From the NCBI GenBank assembly GCA_030648815.1, contig JAUSHA010000016.1, positions 1 through 31,614 of the forward strand: 31,614 nt of DNA. Direction: 5' to 3'. The notes beneath the pieces are model-generated. The model was not told the DNA's origin and did not search any database. It saw only the letters and a list, made by a program, of their open reading frames with translations. The first letter of the stretch is position 1. Each line of letters opens with the position of its first letter. The DNA comes from a bacterium (GTDB taxonomy: Bacteria > Patescibacteriota > Minisyncoccia > Minisyncoccales > MHMH01). This document shows, in pieces, positions 6,277 to 13,381 of this stretch. Made by a program: the position numbers and the translations under genes.

Positions 6277-8364
6277 ATGTCACTTTTATCCTATCTTAAC
6301 CAGCGCAAATCGTCAATTTTAAATTCTCAAAAATTCAGCCCCGTTGATCTGATAGTTTTTACCTCCTATTATTTCTTTTCCCTGCTTCTTTTTTTGAGCT
6401 TGACCGGATTATTGAGCAAGGGGTTTATCGTACCCGGCGCACTGGCCGGCTTTTTGATTTTTTCCGGTCTTTTTTGGAAAAGAATTGAATGGAAAAAACA
6501 TTACCTGTATTTTTTCATTTTTATCCCGCTTCTTCTTGCCGGCATACTTTTGATCAAGGGATATTTTGAGGGCATGGGAATGAACGGTTTCTTGCCTTGG
6601 GTCAGAGAAATGGTCTTACGGGGGAAAATGGTGGATTCTTTTGACGCTGCTTCCGTCGGGGTTACTTCCAAATCGCCCTTAATGCCTTTATTCTATGCCG
6701 GCGCCTTCAGTCTTTTCGGTTTCTCGCACTGGGTCATTGCCGCCTTACCCTTATTTTTTGCTTCGGCCACCGTTCTTTTGCTGTGCATTTGGCTTTCAGA
6801 GAAAAGCCTGCCTGCCGGCAGGCAGGGCGTTCCCAGAGGTTATATAATTTTTGGCGCCTTATTGTTATTGGCTAATCCTCTTTTTCTGGAAGTGAGCATG
6901 CACCCCTTGCAGGAACCGTTTCTTTTATTCTTTTTTACCGCATTTTTTTATTATCTGGAAAAATTCCGGCGGCAAAAATCAGGCATTTACTTTTTACTGT
7001 TATCCTTAAGCGCTGTTCTATCCTTCGCCTCCAAGGAGCCTGGAGTCATTTTATTCCTGCCTCTCGGCTGGCTTTTTGTCCAAAATTTTAAGAGCCGGCG
7101 ATTAAACAGGAGATTTCTTTTTTATTTGCCGCTGACGATTTTTCCGGCGCTTTTGTGGTTGCTTAGGAATTACATTGTTTTTGATAATCCCATTTCTCCG
7201 TATTTGAACGGAGTTTTTAAGGGCAGGTATCACGATATAATTTCGGTCGTTAGCCAGGGATTCAGTTCCACGAGTTCTATTTGGAGCGGTAATATTTTTG
7301 ATTCCGTCGTCGGAGTTTTTAACTCCCTTATCTTGTCTTTTTTCCCTTTGATTGCACTGTCTTTTTACGGTTTTTTTATAAAAAGAAAGATTCAGTATAT
7401 TGCGCTGTTTCTTCTTCTGTTTTCAATCGTTCTTTTCGTGGAGTCAGACATCAGCGGGGGACTCATCCGCTATCTCTTGCCTTTCCTGGGGGTTTTTGCG
7501 GTTTACGCCGTTATCGGGCTACGGGAGTTAAAATCAAGAATATTTTTATCTCTCATCTTTTTTGTTAATTCATGGGGACTACTTTCCACGGAGTTGCTCT
7601 CATCTAAAAGCCAATTTTTCGCTTCTTTTGAAGAAAAATTAAATGTTTTCAGGATTGCCTCGCAATTTATTTACGATTACAGATTAATCACAGCTTCGGT
7701 TTTGGGCCTTTTTTTCTTCTTTTTGATTTCCCGCCGCAGAGAGTCCGCTAAATACTTGATTTTGCTTTCAGCCGGCATTTATTTAGTGAAAGCGGAAGTT
7801 TTTCATTTAGGGTCATGGCTGAATATTTGGCTGCCGATTTTGGGCTTTATTTTTATCACTTTAATCTGGGGTTTGGCGACTAAACTTAAAGAGAGTCTTC
7901 TTTTGCGGTTGATCTCCGGCTATATTATTGTTTTGTTGCTTTTTAACGGCTGGGGGCTGACCGCCGCTTATTCCTTAACCCACGGCAGTTTTATCTTCCC
8001 GAATACCAAGGAAGCTTACGAATTTAGGCCAGAGATGGCCGACCAGATTGAGTTAATAGAGGGGGCAAGCAAGAATTTTTACATCCTGGCCGACAACCCT
8101 TCTTATTTCGCTTGGTACCGCAATTTTAAAATGGCGATACTTTGGAGCCATAGTTTTTACGCTCTTACTAACTTGGAATATAAAGACGAATTAAGCTCTC
8201 AAGAAGTTCGCGATTTGTTTAAGATAGGCAAAATAAAATATGTTCTAAAAAGCGGCCGTTATGATCCCCGGTCGGATAGTTTTTACGACAAAATTAAAAA
8301 TAACCCCGATCTGTTTAAGCTGATTTTCCAAAAAAACGGCATTTATTTATGGCGAGTGGATTAG
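6277..8364 (+). CDS. GT39-like (GT-C fold) integral membrane glycosyltransferase
   Basis: A 695-residue protein with more than ten strongly hydrophobic segments and a short soluble C-terminus (about 600-695). The region after the second helix pair (GYFEGMGMNGFLPWVREM, then KSPLMPLFYAGAFSLFG) resembles the first extracytoplasmic loop of dolichyl-phosphate-mannose-protein mannosyltransferase-like GT-C enzymes, where acidic residues form the active site. It probably transfers a sugar from a lipid-phosphate donor to an envelope acceptor, with the divergent GT2 enzyme as donor synthase. Residues 177-184 (SLPAGRQG) are encoded by a perfect 20-nt palindrome in a loop between helices and look like an insertion. 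Exact family and acceptor are uncertain. Confidence 0.75.
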   Translation: MSLLSYLNQRKSSILNSQKFSPVDLIVFTSYYFFSLLLFLSLTGLLSKGFIVPGALAGFLIFSGLFWKRIEWKKHYLYFFIFIPLLLAGILLIKGYFEGMGMNGFLPWVREMVLRGKMVDSFDAASVGVTSKSPLMPLFYAGAFSLFGFSHWVIAALPLFFASATVLLLCIWLSEKSLPAGRQGVPRGYIIFGALLLLANPLFLEVSMHPLQEPFLLFFFTAFFYYLEKFRRQKSGIYFLLLSLSAVLSFASKEPGVILFLPLGWLFVQNFKSRRLNRRFLFYLPLTIFPALLWLLRNYIVFDNPISPYLNGVFKGRYHDIISVVSQGFSSTSSIWSGNIFDSVVGVFNSLILSFFPLIALSFYGFFIKRKIQYIALFLLLFSIVLFVESDISGGLIRYLLPFLGVFAVYAVIGLRELKSRIFLSLIFFVNSWGLLSTELLSSKSQFFASFEEKLNVFRIASQFIYDYRLITASVLGLFFFFLISRRRESAKYLILLSAGIYLVKAEVFHLGSWLNIWLPILGFIFITLIWGLATKLKESLLLRLISGYIIVLLLFNGWGLTAAYSLTHGSFIFPNTKEAYEFRPEMADQIELIEGASKNFYILADNPSYFAWYRNFKMAILWSHSFYALTNLEYKDELSSQEVRDLFKIGKIKYVLKSGRYDPRSDSFYDKIKNNPDLFKLIFQKNGIYLWRVD
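6288..6316 (-). promoter_or_regulatory. GT2-DUF2304-hddC/gmhB operon promoter inside the divergent gene
   Basis: On the minus strand TTGACG (6316-6311), a 17-nt spacer and TAGGAT (6293-6288) lie in codons 4-14 of the GT39-like gene. The GT2 ATG follows 14 nt later, giving a leader of about 8 nt. Confidence 0.5.
6807..6826. repeat. In-frame GC palindrome encoding LPAGRQG
   Basis: A perfect 20-nt inverted repeat, CCTGCCTGCCGGCAGGCAGG, sits in frame in the GT39-like gene. It is much more GC-rich than its surroundings and adds a polar loop to a hydrophobic protein. I recall LPAGRQG peptides recurring in unrelated Patescibacteria proteins, which would make this a dispersed palindromic element. 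Confidence 0.8.
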
Positions 8365-8372
8365 TGGCCGCA

Positions 8373-8400
8373 TTGACACTGTCGACGGCCGTGCTATCTT
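8373..8400 (+). promoter_or_regulatory. Promoter of the HAD-like gene
   Basis: A consensus TTGACA (8373-8378), a 16-nt spacer and TATCTT (8395-8400) with an upstream TGC form a strong extended -10 promoter. The -10 lies in the left arm of the inverted repeat at 8391-8419. Confidence 0.75.
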
Positions 8401-8419
8401 TAATTAGAAATAATAGCAC
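8391..8419. promoter_or_regulatory. Inverted repeat over the -10 and start site (operator candidate)
   Basis: Arms GTGCTAT (8391-8397) and ATAGCAC (8413-8419) are exact inverted repeats 15 nt apart. They straddle the predicted transcription start near 8407, the usual placement of a repressor operator. No regulator gene in the window is an obvious partner. Confidence 0.4.
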
Positions 8420-8469
8420 ATTTAAAGCCCGCCTGCGCATAAAGCTACGGCGAGGCAAGGAGGCATGTT

Positions 8470-9180
8470 TTGTATAAAGGTTATGGTTTCGATCTTGAGG
8501 GCACTAGCGTTGATGGCGAAGCCGCACGTCATAATGGCCATCTTGCCGCAGCCGCCGATTTTGGCCTGATAATTCCCCTTGAAGAGGCCTATACCAAAAT
8601 CCGGCATTTCATTGGCGGACCAGATGAAAAAGTTTGTGAAGATATTAGGAATCTTCTTGAAGTTAAGGTACGTAATCGGGTAACCGTTGATCAAATTCTT
8701 GAGCGTGATAGATTTCACTATGAACGATTGTTTGCCGAAATGCCGATTGAGCCGCGACCGGGATTTATCAGTTTTTGCCGCGCTGCGCAGGAAATGAGCA
8801 TAAAAATTGCCATCGGTTCTCTTACATCAAAAAAGCAAGCGATGACGCTTTTGGACCGTTCCGGCCTTACTAAAATTTTTGACCGGCAGCATATTGTGTT
8901 GCGGGAAGATGTGGTAAATATTAAGCCAGCGCCGGATGTCTGGTTAAAAACAGCGGAAGTTATGGGCATCAGTCCCAAAGATCAGCTTGTTTTTGAAGAT
9001 TCTCCACGAGGTGTACAAGCGGCGATTACCGCCGGCTCAAAAGCTGTCGGCATGCCGGTGATAATTCGCGGTTCAACGGTAGGAGCTCTCGTTGATGCCG
9101 GCGTATCCCGCCTTTTCTTTGATTGGCGGGAAATTAATTATCTTGCCCTTGCCTTCATGGACGAACATGTCGGAAAATAA
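8470..9180 (+). CDS. HAD-superfamily hydrolase, beta-phosphoglucomutase/phosphatase-like, with altered motif I
   Basis: A 236-residue HAD protein with an alpha-helical cap (about residues 20-90). Motif I reads FDLEGTSVD, so the nucleophile Asp8 is present but the usual second Asp is Glu10. Motif II is IAIGSLTS, the motif III lysine lies in VNIKPAPDVW, and motif IV is VFEDSPRGVQAA, which places it near the phosphoglucomutase/phosphoglycolate phosphatase group. The substrate is unknown. The start is TTG at 8470, chosen because AAGGAGG (8457-8463) sits 6 nt upstream; the nearby ATG at 8465 is out of frame. It has its own promoter and a terminator directly after the stop, so it is a single-gene unit. 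Confidence 0.85.
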   Translation: MYKGYGFDLEGTSVDGEAARHNGHLAAAADFGLIIPLEEAYTKIRHFIGGPDEKVCEDIRNLLEVKVRNRVTVDQILERDRFHYERLFAEMPIEPRPGFISFCRAAQEMSIKIAIGSLTSKKQAMTLLDRSGLTKIFDRQHIVLREDVVNIKPAPDVWLKTAEVMGISPKDQLVFEDSPRGVQAAITAGSKAVGMPVIIRGSTVGALVDAGVSRLFFDWREINYLALAFMDEHVGK

Positions 9181-9181
9181 T

Positions 9182-9217
9182 AAAAATCCCATCCGTAAAA
9201 AGATGGGATTTTTTATT
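9182..9217 (+). terminator. Intrinsic terminator after the HAD-like gene
   Basis: The stem ATCCCATC/GATGGGAT (9186-9193 with 9202-9209) is extended by A:T pairs, has an 8-nt loop, and is followed by a T-rich run. It begins 2 nt after the stop codon, and the next gene's -35 box starts at its end. Confidence 0.85.
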
Positions 9218-9245
9218 TGACGCGGATATAAGATGATGTTAAAGT
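9217..9245 (+). promoter_or_regulatory. Promoter of the 9276 gene
   Basis: TTGACG (9217-9222), 17 nt and TAAAGT (9240-9245) with upstream TGT make an extended -10 promoter directly after a terminator. An AAAGGAG ribosome site at 9257-9263 precedes the ATG. Confidence 0.6.
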
Positions 9246-9275
9246 TCAGGGAAAAGAAAGGAGAGTTTTAAAAGA

Positions 9276-10178
9276 ATGAAAATGCTGTATATTTCAGGAC
9301 CGCAGTCCCTTGATATTAAACCCGAAGGCTTAAGCCGGAGCATTGGCGTTAAATTTGCGGTGGGAAAGAAGATTATAGTTTACGGAGATGACATGCTCTT
9401 ATCAATGACCCCGTTCGCCAAGCAGGGGGCTTTCTTAATGTGTCCGTCAAACGCCCAGGAAGAAGTGAAAAAGCTTGTCAAAGAAAATAGGGGATTTGTT
9501 TCCGGAAAAAGAAGCACCGAAGCCGTGGCGGAGTTTTTGACGAAAATTTATCCTAAATGGCACGATAAGCATAGGTTAATTCATTCCATTTATTTTGATA
9601 AGGACGGTGTTATTTGGGAAGCGGAAAGGATAGAGCAAAATATACCATTTTTTAAGGTAATCAATGACTATATCAGGAATTGCCAAGGGCCGTACACCGC
9701 TCATCCACCAATTTCCATTGCCACCGGCGCTACTTGGGAATCTACGCTAAAAGCGTTAAAGCATATCCGGCTGAATAAGGAAAATATTCCCGCCAGCATG
9801 CCTTGGCCGCCGATAATTTTTGAGGAAGGATGTTTGGCCTTTAGTCCCACCACGGAAAGCACATTTGATTTGACAGAAGAAAAATACGGATTGTTTTCGC
9901 GGGATTTCCGGGAAATTATCGGTTTAATAGTTGAGCTCGGCGAGGAAATCAATAAAAGAGTTCCCGAAATTAATAAGCAGTTGGGACTGGATTGCAAGAT
10001 TGTTCACAAAGAAAGAAGCGGATATACCCTGGATCTTCCTTTTGGAGCCAGGGGCAGCAAGGAAGAATTAAAGAAAGCTCACTCGCTGATTTATCGGAAT
10101 ATCCGGGATCTTCTTGGCAAGGATATGGAATTCGCCGGATTGTTCACGAAACAAGAATTGGAGGGAGTTGAAAATTGA
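9276..10178 (+). CDS. HAD-like protein of unknown substrate
   Basis: This 300-residue protein has a HAD-type motif I, IYFDKDGVIW (about residues 105-114), and a motif II-like SIATGAT stretch near 148, followed by PPIIFEEGC, which resembles the start of the cap region in Cof/sucrose-phosphatase-type HADs (name, anomer and substrate unknown). A GDGxND-type motif IV is not visible in the C-terminal half, so catalysis is doubtful or uses other acids. About 100 residues precede motif I, more than in most HADs, and I do not recognise that part. The stop overlaps the TTG start of the Nudix gene, so the two are coupled. Start ATG 9276; ATG 9282 is also possible. Confidence 0.65.
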   Translation: MKMLYISGPQSLDIKPEGLSRSIGVKFAVGKKIIVYGDDMLLSMTPFAKQGAFLMCPSNAQEEVKKLVKENRGFVSGKRSTEAVAEFLTKIYPKWHDKHRLIHSIYFDKDGVIWEAERIEQNIPFFKVINDYIRNCQGPYTAHPPISIATGATWESTLKALKHIRLNKENIPASMPWPPIIFEEGCLAFSPTTESTFDLTEEKYGLFSRDFREIIGLIVELGEEINKRVPEINKQLGLDCKIVHKERSGYTLDLPFGARGSKEELKKAHSLIYRNIRDLLGKDMEFAGLFTKQELEGVEN

Positions 10179-10792
10179 AAAGCAAAAAATGGAAAGAGTT
10201 GGCCAGCGAATTGATTCTTAAAACGCCGTTTTTCAAGTTTTTTAGAAAAGATTTTCGCCGGCCGGACGGCGTAGTTATTAAGGATTACTATTTGATGGAA
10301 AAGCCGGATTCGGTGCATATTATTGCCTTTACTAAAGATAAAAAGATAGTTTTGATCAAACATTATCGCCCCGGACTCGGCGATATCTCAATTGAATTAC
10401 CCGCCGGTTCCGTTGGAAGCAATGAAACGCCCGAAAGCGCAGCTTTAAGGGAATTGTTTGAAGAAACCGGTTATTTCGCCGGCAATTTGTCGGAAATATC
10501 CGATTTCAGCCAGGATACTTCGCGTTTTGTCGGCGTTAGTTGCCATTTATTTCTGGCTTGGGATCTTCAAAAATTTGAAAGCAGGATATCATTACAAGAA
10601 GATCAGGAGATTGAGATTATAGAGGTTACACCCTCTGAAGCAATAGAGATGGTTAGAAAAAGACAAATCAAAGATTTGCCAACAATAGCCGGGATACTTT
10701 TATCCCGGCTATTTTATTTGCCATTAAGCGTAAGATTTGTTAGGGTTTCATTAGTAAGTTCTTTGAAAGGAGAAAATGATGAGAAAGGTTAG
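10175..10792 (+). CDS. Nudix hydrolase, ADP-ribose pyrophosphatase-like
   Basis: A Nudix box G-x5-E-x7-REL-x-EE-x-GY is complete (ending RELFEETGYF), and the upstream AGSVG/IELPAG residues fit the ADP-ribose pyrophosphatase (NudF-like) group, which splits nucleoside diphosphate sugars to a sugar phosphate and NMP. The start is TTG at 10175, overlapping the previous stop and preceded by GGAGGG. The domain ends near KDLPTIAGILL. From there the frame runs through a perfect terminator hairpin (10684-10713) and into the next gene before reaching TAG at 10790, giving about 30 untypical C-terminal residues. Either the hairpin leaks, or the original stop has been lost. Substrate is inferred. Confidence 0.85.
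   Translation: MKSKKWKELASELILKTPFFKFFRKDFRRPDGVVIKDYYLMEKPDSVHIIAFTKDKKIVLIKHYRPGLGDISIELPAGSVGSNETPESAALRELFEETGYFAGNLSEISDFSQDTSRFVGVSCHLFLAWDLQKFESRISLQEDQEIEIIEVTPSEAIEMVRKRQIKDLPTIAGILLSRLFYLPLSVRFVRVSLVSSLKGENDEKG
10684..10718 (+). terminator. Intrinsic terminator lying inside the Nudix reading frame
   Basis: A 12-bp perfect stem, AATAGCCGGGAT (10684-10695) with ATCCCGGCTATT (10702-10713), has a 6-nt loop and is followed by TTATTT. It precedes the promoter of the next gene, as expected for a terminator, but is upstream of the Nudix stop codon. Confidence 0.75.
10718..10746 (+). promoter_or_regulatory. hom promoter
   Basis: TTGCCA (10718-10723), 17 nt and TAGGGT (10741-10746) with upstream TGT form an extended -10 promoter between the terminator hairpin and the homoserine dehydrogenase ribosome site AAAGGAG (10766-10772). 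Confidence 0.55.
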
Positions 10793-12074
10793 TGTGGGAT
10801 TGATCGGTTGCGGCACGGTCGGGAGTGGCGTTGTTCAAATAATTAACGAGCAAAGATTGGCGATTATGGAAAGGCATGGCGTGGAACTGAACCTTAAGAA
10901 AATTTTTACGCGTACGCCGTGCGGCGAAAAAAGTCGCGTAATTCATGAGGGTTATCCGGGACTCTTTGTCAAAAGTATTGATGAGATAATAGAAGATCCG
11001 CAGATTGGTATAATTATTGAAACGGCTGGCGGCGTTGATTTTCCCTTTGAAGTGGCAATAAGGTCAATAATGGCCGGCAAGGATTTAGTAACCGCCAATA
11101 AGGCATTGCTGGCTCACAAAGGCCAAGAGATTTTTAATCTTGCTGGAGAACGGGGAGTAGAAATTGGCTTTGAAGCTTCTGTCGCCGGCGCCATACCGAT
11201 TATCCGGGTGACTAGCGATTCTTTGGTCGGCGGGCAAATCCAATCAATTACCGGCATATTGAACGGAACGACAAATTTCATATTGACTAAAATGTCGCAA
11301 CGCCAGGGTAATTTTAAGAAAATTCTTTCTTTGGCGCAAGAAAAGAGATTTGCCGAAGCGGATCCCCGTGAAGACATTTCCGGCATTGATGTTAGGAATA
11401 AACTTGTTGTCCTTGCCCGTTCAGCTTTCGGATTTAATCTTGACCCGGGTTCCATTCATACGGAAGGCATGGGCGAAATTATTCCGGCAGATTTTGAGTA
11501 CGCCGAGAGAAAATTAGGTTCCACCATCAAGCTTCTGGCCCATTGTAGCAGGGATGGAATTGCTTTTGTTTGCCCGACTATGGTTCCCATGGATAGTTTT
11601 TTGGCCTCAATTGACGATGAGTCAAACGGCTTAGAAATTTGCGGTCTGAATTTTAAGAAGCTCGGTTTCAGCGGTCCCGGCGCCGGAAGCCTTCCAACTG
11701 CTTCCAGTATTGTGGCGGATATCGTGCAGATTGCCAAATCAGGGTTCAGGCAAAAGAAAGTAAAATCCGGGAAAAACGGCTTTGACCAGGTGGTGCCGTT
11801 CGGAGAGGTGAGTTTTGATCACACTTTAAGATTTATCGTCAATGACAGGCCCGGCATAATCAGCGATATTAGTTCGGCGCTGGCCATGGAAGACATCAGC
11901 ATCAGGGCGGTTGAGCAGAACAATTATCGTAATCTGCCCCGGGCTCTGCCGTTTCTAGTCACTCTTCATCGGACCGAAGAAAAAAGAGTTCAGGCGGCTC
12001 TTATTGAAATCAACAAATTGTCGTACATGGTCAAACCGGCGCACGTTTTCCGTTCTTTAGGACAACAGGATTAA
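10779..12074 (+). CDS. hom: Homoserine dehydrogenase with C-terminal ACT domain
   Basis: This enzyme would reduce aspartate semialdehyde to homoserine with NAD(P)H, feeding threonine and methionine synthesis. Landmarks are the N-terminal GLIGCGTVGSG nucleotide-binding loop, the TANKALLAHKG segment, FEASVAGAIPII and GILNGTTNFILTKM of the catalytic domain, and EADPREDISGID near the substrate site. A C-terminal ACT domain (NDRPGIISDISSALAMEDIS) suggests allosteric control by an amino acid. The length, about 430 residues, is normal for the long Gram-positive-like form. ATG 10779 is chosen because it lies 6 nt from AGGAG; ATG 10776 is in frame too. No other threonine or methionine pathway gene is in the window. 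Confidence 0.94.
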   Translation: MRKVSVGLIGCGTVGSGVVQIINEQRLAIMERHGVELNLKKIFTRTPCGEKSRVIHEGYPGLFVKSIDEIIEDPQIGIIIETAGGVDFPFEVAIRSIMAGKDLVTANKALLAHKGQEIFNLAGERGVEIGFEASVAGAIPIIRVTSDSLVGGQIQSITGILNGTTNFILTKMSQRQGNFKKILSLAQEKRFAEADPREDISGIDVRNKLVVLARSAFGFNLDPGSIHTEGMGEIIPADFEYAERKLGSTIKLLAHCSRDGIAFVCPTMVPMDSFLASIDDESNGLEICGLNFKKLGFSGPGAGSLPTASSIVADIVQIAKSGFRQKKVKSGKNGFDQVVPFGEVSFDHTLRFIVNDRPGIISDISSALAMEDISIRAVEQNNYRNLPRALPFLVTLHRTEEKRVQAALIEINKLSYMVKPAHVFRSLGQQD

Positions 12075-12097
12075 TTTCAAAAGAAAGGAGGTTGAAA

Positions 12098-12421
12098 ATG
12101 GCCACAGAACAGGTTATCCATTTTAATGGTTGGCTGGATCCTGACCCGGAGTTGGGGACACGGATGATAAAGATTGTGCATCTTATAAGCTGCGTAAGTT
12201 CTTCGGGACCACTTAACTCTTATCGCATAACCTTTGTAGACCAGTTTGGGAAAAGAAGAGTGATGGAAGTTACCCAAGAATGGAAGGCTGAAATTATGAG
12301 CGCTAGGAAGACTGAAATTATGCTAACTATCAGAAAAGTAGTTGTGAGCGCCCAGATTGTTTCGGGCTTTGAGGGCATCGATTTGGCGGGGCCCACTATT
12401 GATGTCGGTCAAGTAAGTTAA
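12098..12421 (+). CDS. Hypothetical protein, 107 residues
   Basis: I do not recognise this protein. It lies 23 nt after hom and has a strong AAAGGAGG site (12083-12090) 7 nt before ATG 12098, which is preferred over an in-frame TTG at 12092 that is too close to the ribosome site. The predicted chain is soluble with alternating beta-like segments (VIHFNGWLD, YRITFVDQFG, EIMLTIRKVVVSAQIV) and no signal or membrane segment, consistent with a small beta-sandwich or barrel. A repeat-family terminator follows within 20 nt, so hom and this gene form a two-gene unit. Confidence 0.65.
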   Translation: MATEQVIHFNGWLDPDPELGTRMIKIVHLISCVSSSGPLNSYRITFVDQFGKRRVMEVTQEWKAEIMSARKTEIMLTIRKVVVSAQIVSGFEGIDLAGPTIDVGQVS

Positions 12422-12436
12422 GAATTAAATATCTAA

Positions 12437-12470
12437 ATATCCATAGGTTGAACCTATGGATATTTTTATT
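12437..12470 (+). terminator. Intrinsic terminator, first copy of a duplicated hairpin
   Basis: An 11-bp stem with loop TTGAA is centred on CCATAGGTTGAACCTATGG and followed by TTTTTATTT. The 23-nt core (12439-12461) is repeated exactly at 13276-13298. Confidence 0.85.
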
Positions 12471-12497
12471 TGACCAAAAGAGGTATTTTGATATACT
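12470..12497 (+). promoter_or_regulatory. Promoter of the 12527 gene
   Basis: TTGACC (12470-12475), 16 nt and TATACT (12492-12497). It begins at the last base of the preceding terminator and is followed by AAAAGGAGG at 12512-12520. Confidence 0.7.
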
Positions 12498-12526
12498 GGG
12501 TGGATTAGGTCAAAAGGAGGCGTATT

Positions 12527-13012
12527 TTGCAAGCTACAGCGTACTTTAATAATTTGTTAAGAAGGGCGACGGAAGCCGTAGAAAAGTCAGCTCTTGAGAA
12601 GATTAGAGACAAGAGTTTCTGGGATGAGGCTAGGGGCGAGCAAAAGTATATAGGAATTCTGGATATCGAATCCACTATCAATTGCCAAGGTAAAGAATTA
12701 GAGAAACTTGGAGGAATTCTAAAGGAAGCGGGTACTTCTTATGCAGCGTGGTATCCCCCGAAGGGTTCGCATTTATACGAACTTAATTTTTGGGGACATG
12801 GCGGGAAACACGGCTTATACTTTTTGCTTTGCCTTAAAGATGGCAGAGAATTTCTTTTGAAACTTACGGCAAAGCGCATTTCGCTTGTTGACCATCTTTC
12901 TCCCTACGCTTATCGGCAGTTGATGCTGGAATTTTTTTACAAATTATACGCCGAAGAAGCATGTGTAGCAAAAACAATAAGAAAGTTGTCCAAAACAGGC
13001 GGATATAAATAG
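12527..13012 (+). CDS. Hypothetical protein, 161 residues
   Basis: I do not recognise this family. The TTG start is supported by an ideal AAAAGGAGG 6 nt upstream and a good promoter. The protein is soluble and mixed alpha/beta, with an aromatic and histidine-rich centre (AAWYPPKGSHLYELNFWGHGGKHG, split here as residues about 77-86 and 87-100) and a basic C-terminal helix. The clustered His and Gly residues could bind metal or nucleotide, but nothing confirms that. It is a single-gene unit between the two identical terminator hairpins, possibly shared with the small frame at 13068. Confidence 0.65.
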   Translation: MQATAYFNNLLRRATEAVEKSALEKIRDKSFWDEARGEQKYIGILDIESTINCQGKELEKLGGILKEAGTSYAAWYPPKGSHLYELNFWGHGGKHGLYFLLCLKDGREFLLKLTAKRISLVDHLSPYAYRQLMLEFFYKLYAEEACVAKTIRKLSKTGGYK

Positions 13013-13067
13013 AATCAGATCAATAATTGGCACGCTTATCCGAGAATGGGCGGGGAAAAATGTATGG

Positions 13068-13256
13068 TTGGTGACGCATCACTTGACCATTCTTTCTTTC
13101 CGCGCCAGCATGGAACACCTGACTCCCGAGCAATTTATAGAACTGGATGAAAAAGAAAAACCAGTTAATTGTGGAGTTACCAGATACGAGTGCAATCCGG
13201 ATCGAGGGAAAGACGGGAAGATGGAGCTCATATTTTATAACAAGTGCCTTTTTTAA
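13068..13256 (+). CDS. Possible small protein, up to 62 residues
   Basis: This frame lies in the 370-nt stretch 13013-13381, which otherwise holds only the second copy of the terminator hairpin. It opens at TTG 13068 and has an internal ATG at 13110. The part from the ATG (MEHLTPEQFIELDEKEKPVN) looks protein-like, with two later cysteines in GVTRYECNPDRG and YNKC. No clear ribosome site precedes either start, and a competing frame overlaps it. It ends just before the hairpin, as a real gene would. It may equally be untranslated. Confidence 0.3.
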   Translation: MVTHHLTILSFRASMEHLTPEQFIELDEKEKPVNCGVTRYECNPDRGKDGKMELIFYNKCLF

Positions 13257-13272
13257 AAGAATGTCGCCATTA

Positions 13273-13304
13273 AAAATCCATAGGTTGAACCTATGGATTT
13301 TTTA
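13273..13304 (+). terminator. Intrinsic terminator, second copy of the duplicated hairpin
   Basis: The same 23-nt core as at 12439-12461 (here 13276-13298), with a stem extended by A:T pairs to about 12 bp, loop TTGAA and a run of six T. Confidence 0.85.
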
Positions 13305-13334
13305 CTGGACGGGATGTCTTGAATTGCAATAAAT

Positions 13335-13343
13335 TGCTATAAT
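13335..13343 (+). promoter_or_regulatory. Extended -10 box upstream of the 13382 gene
   Basis: A perfect TGCTATAAT (13335-13343) lacks a clear -35 box, as extended -10 promoters may. The predicted leader is about 30 nt and has no Shine-Dalgarno site. Confidence 0.6.
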
Positions 13344-13381
13344 ACATTAAAGGTCTATTAGAATTAATATAAATAAATTTT

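Noticed and set aside
13147..13332. 61-codon plus-strand frame overlapping the 13068 frame
   Set aside because: It runs through the terminator hairpin at 13273-13304 and has no ribosome site; the other frame ends before the hairpin.
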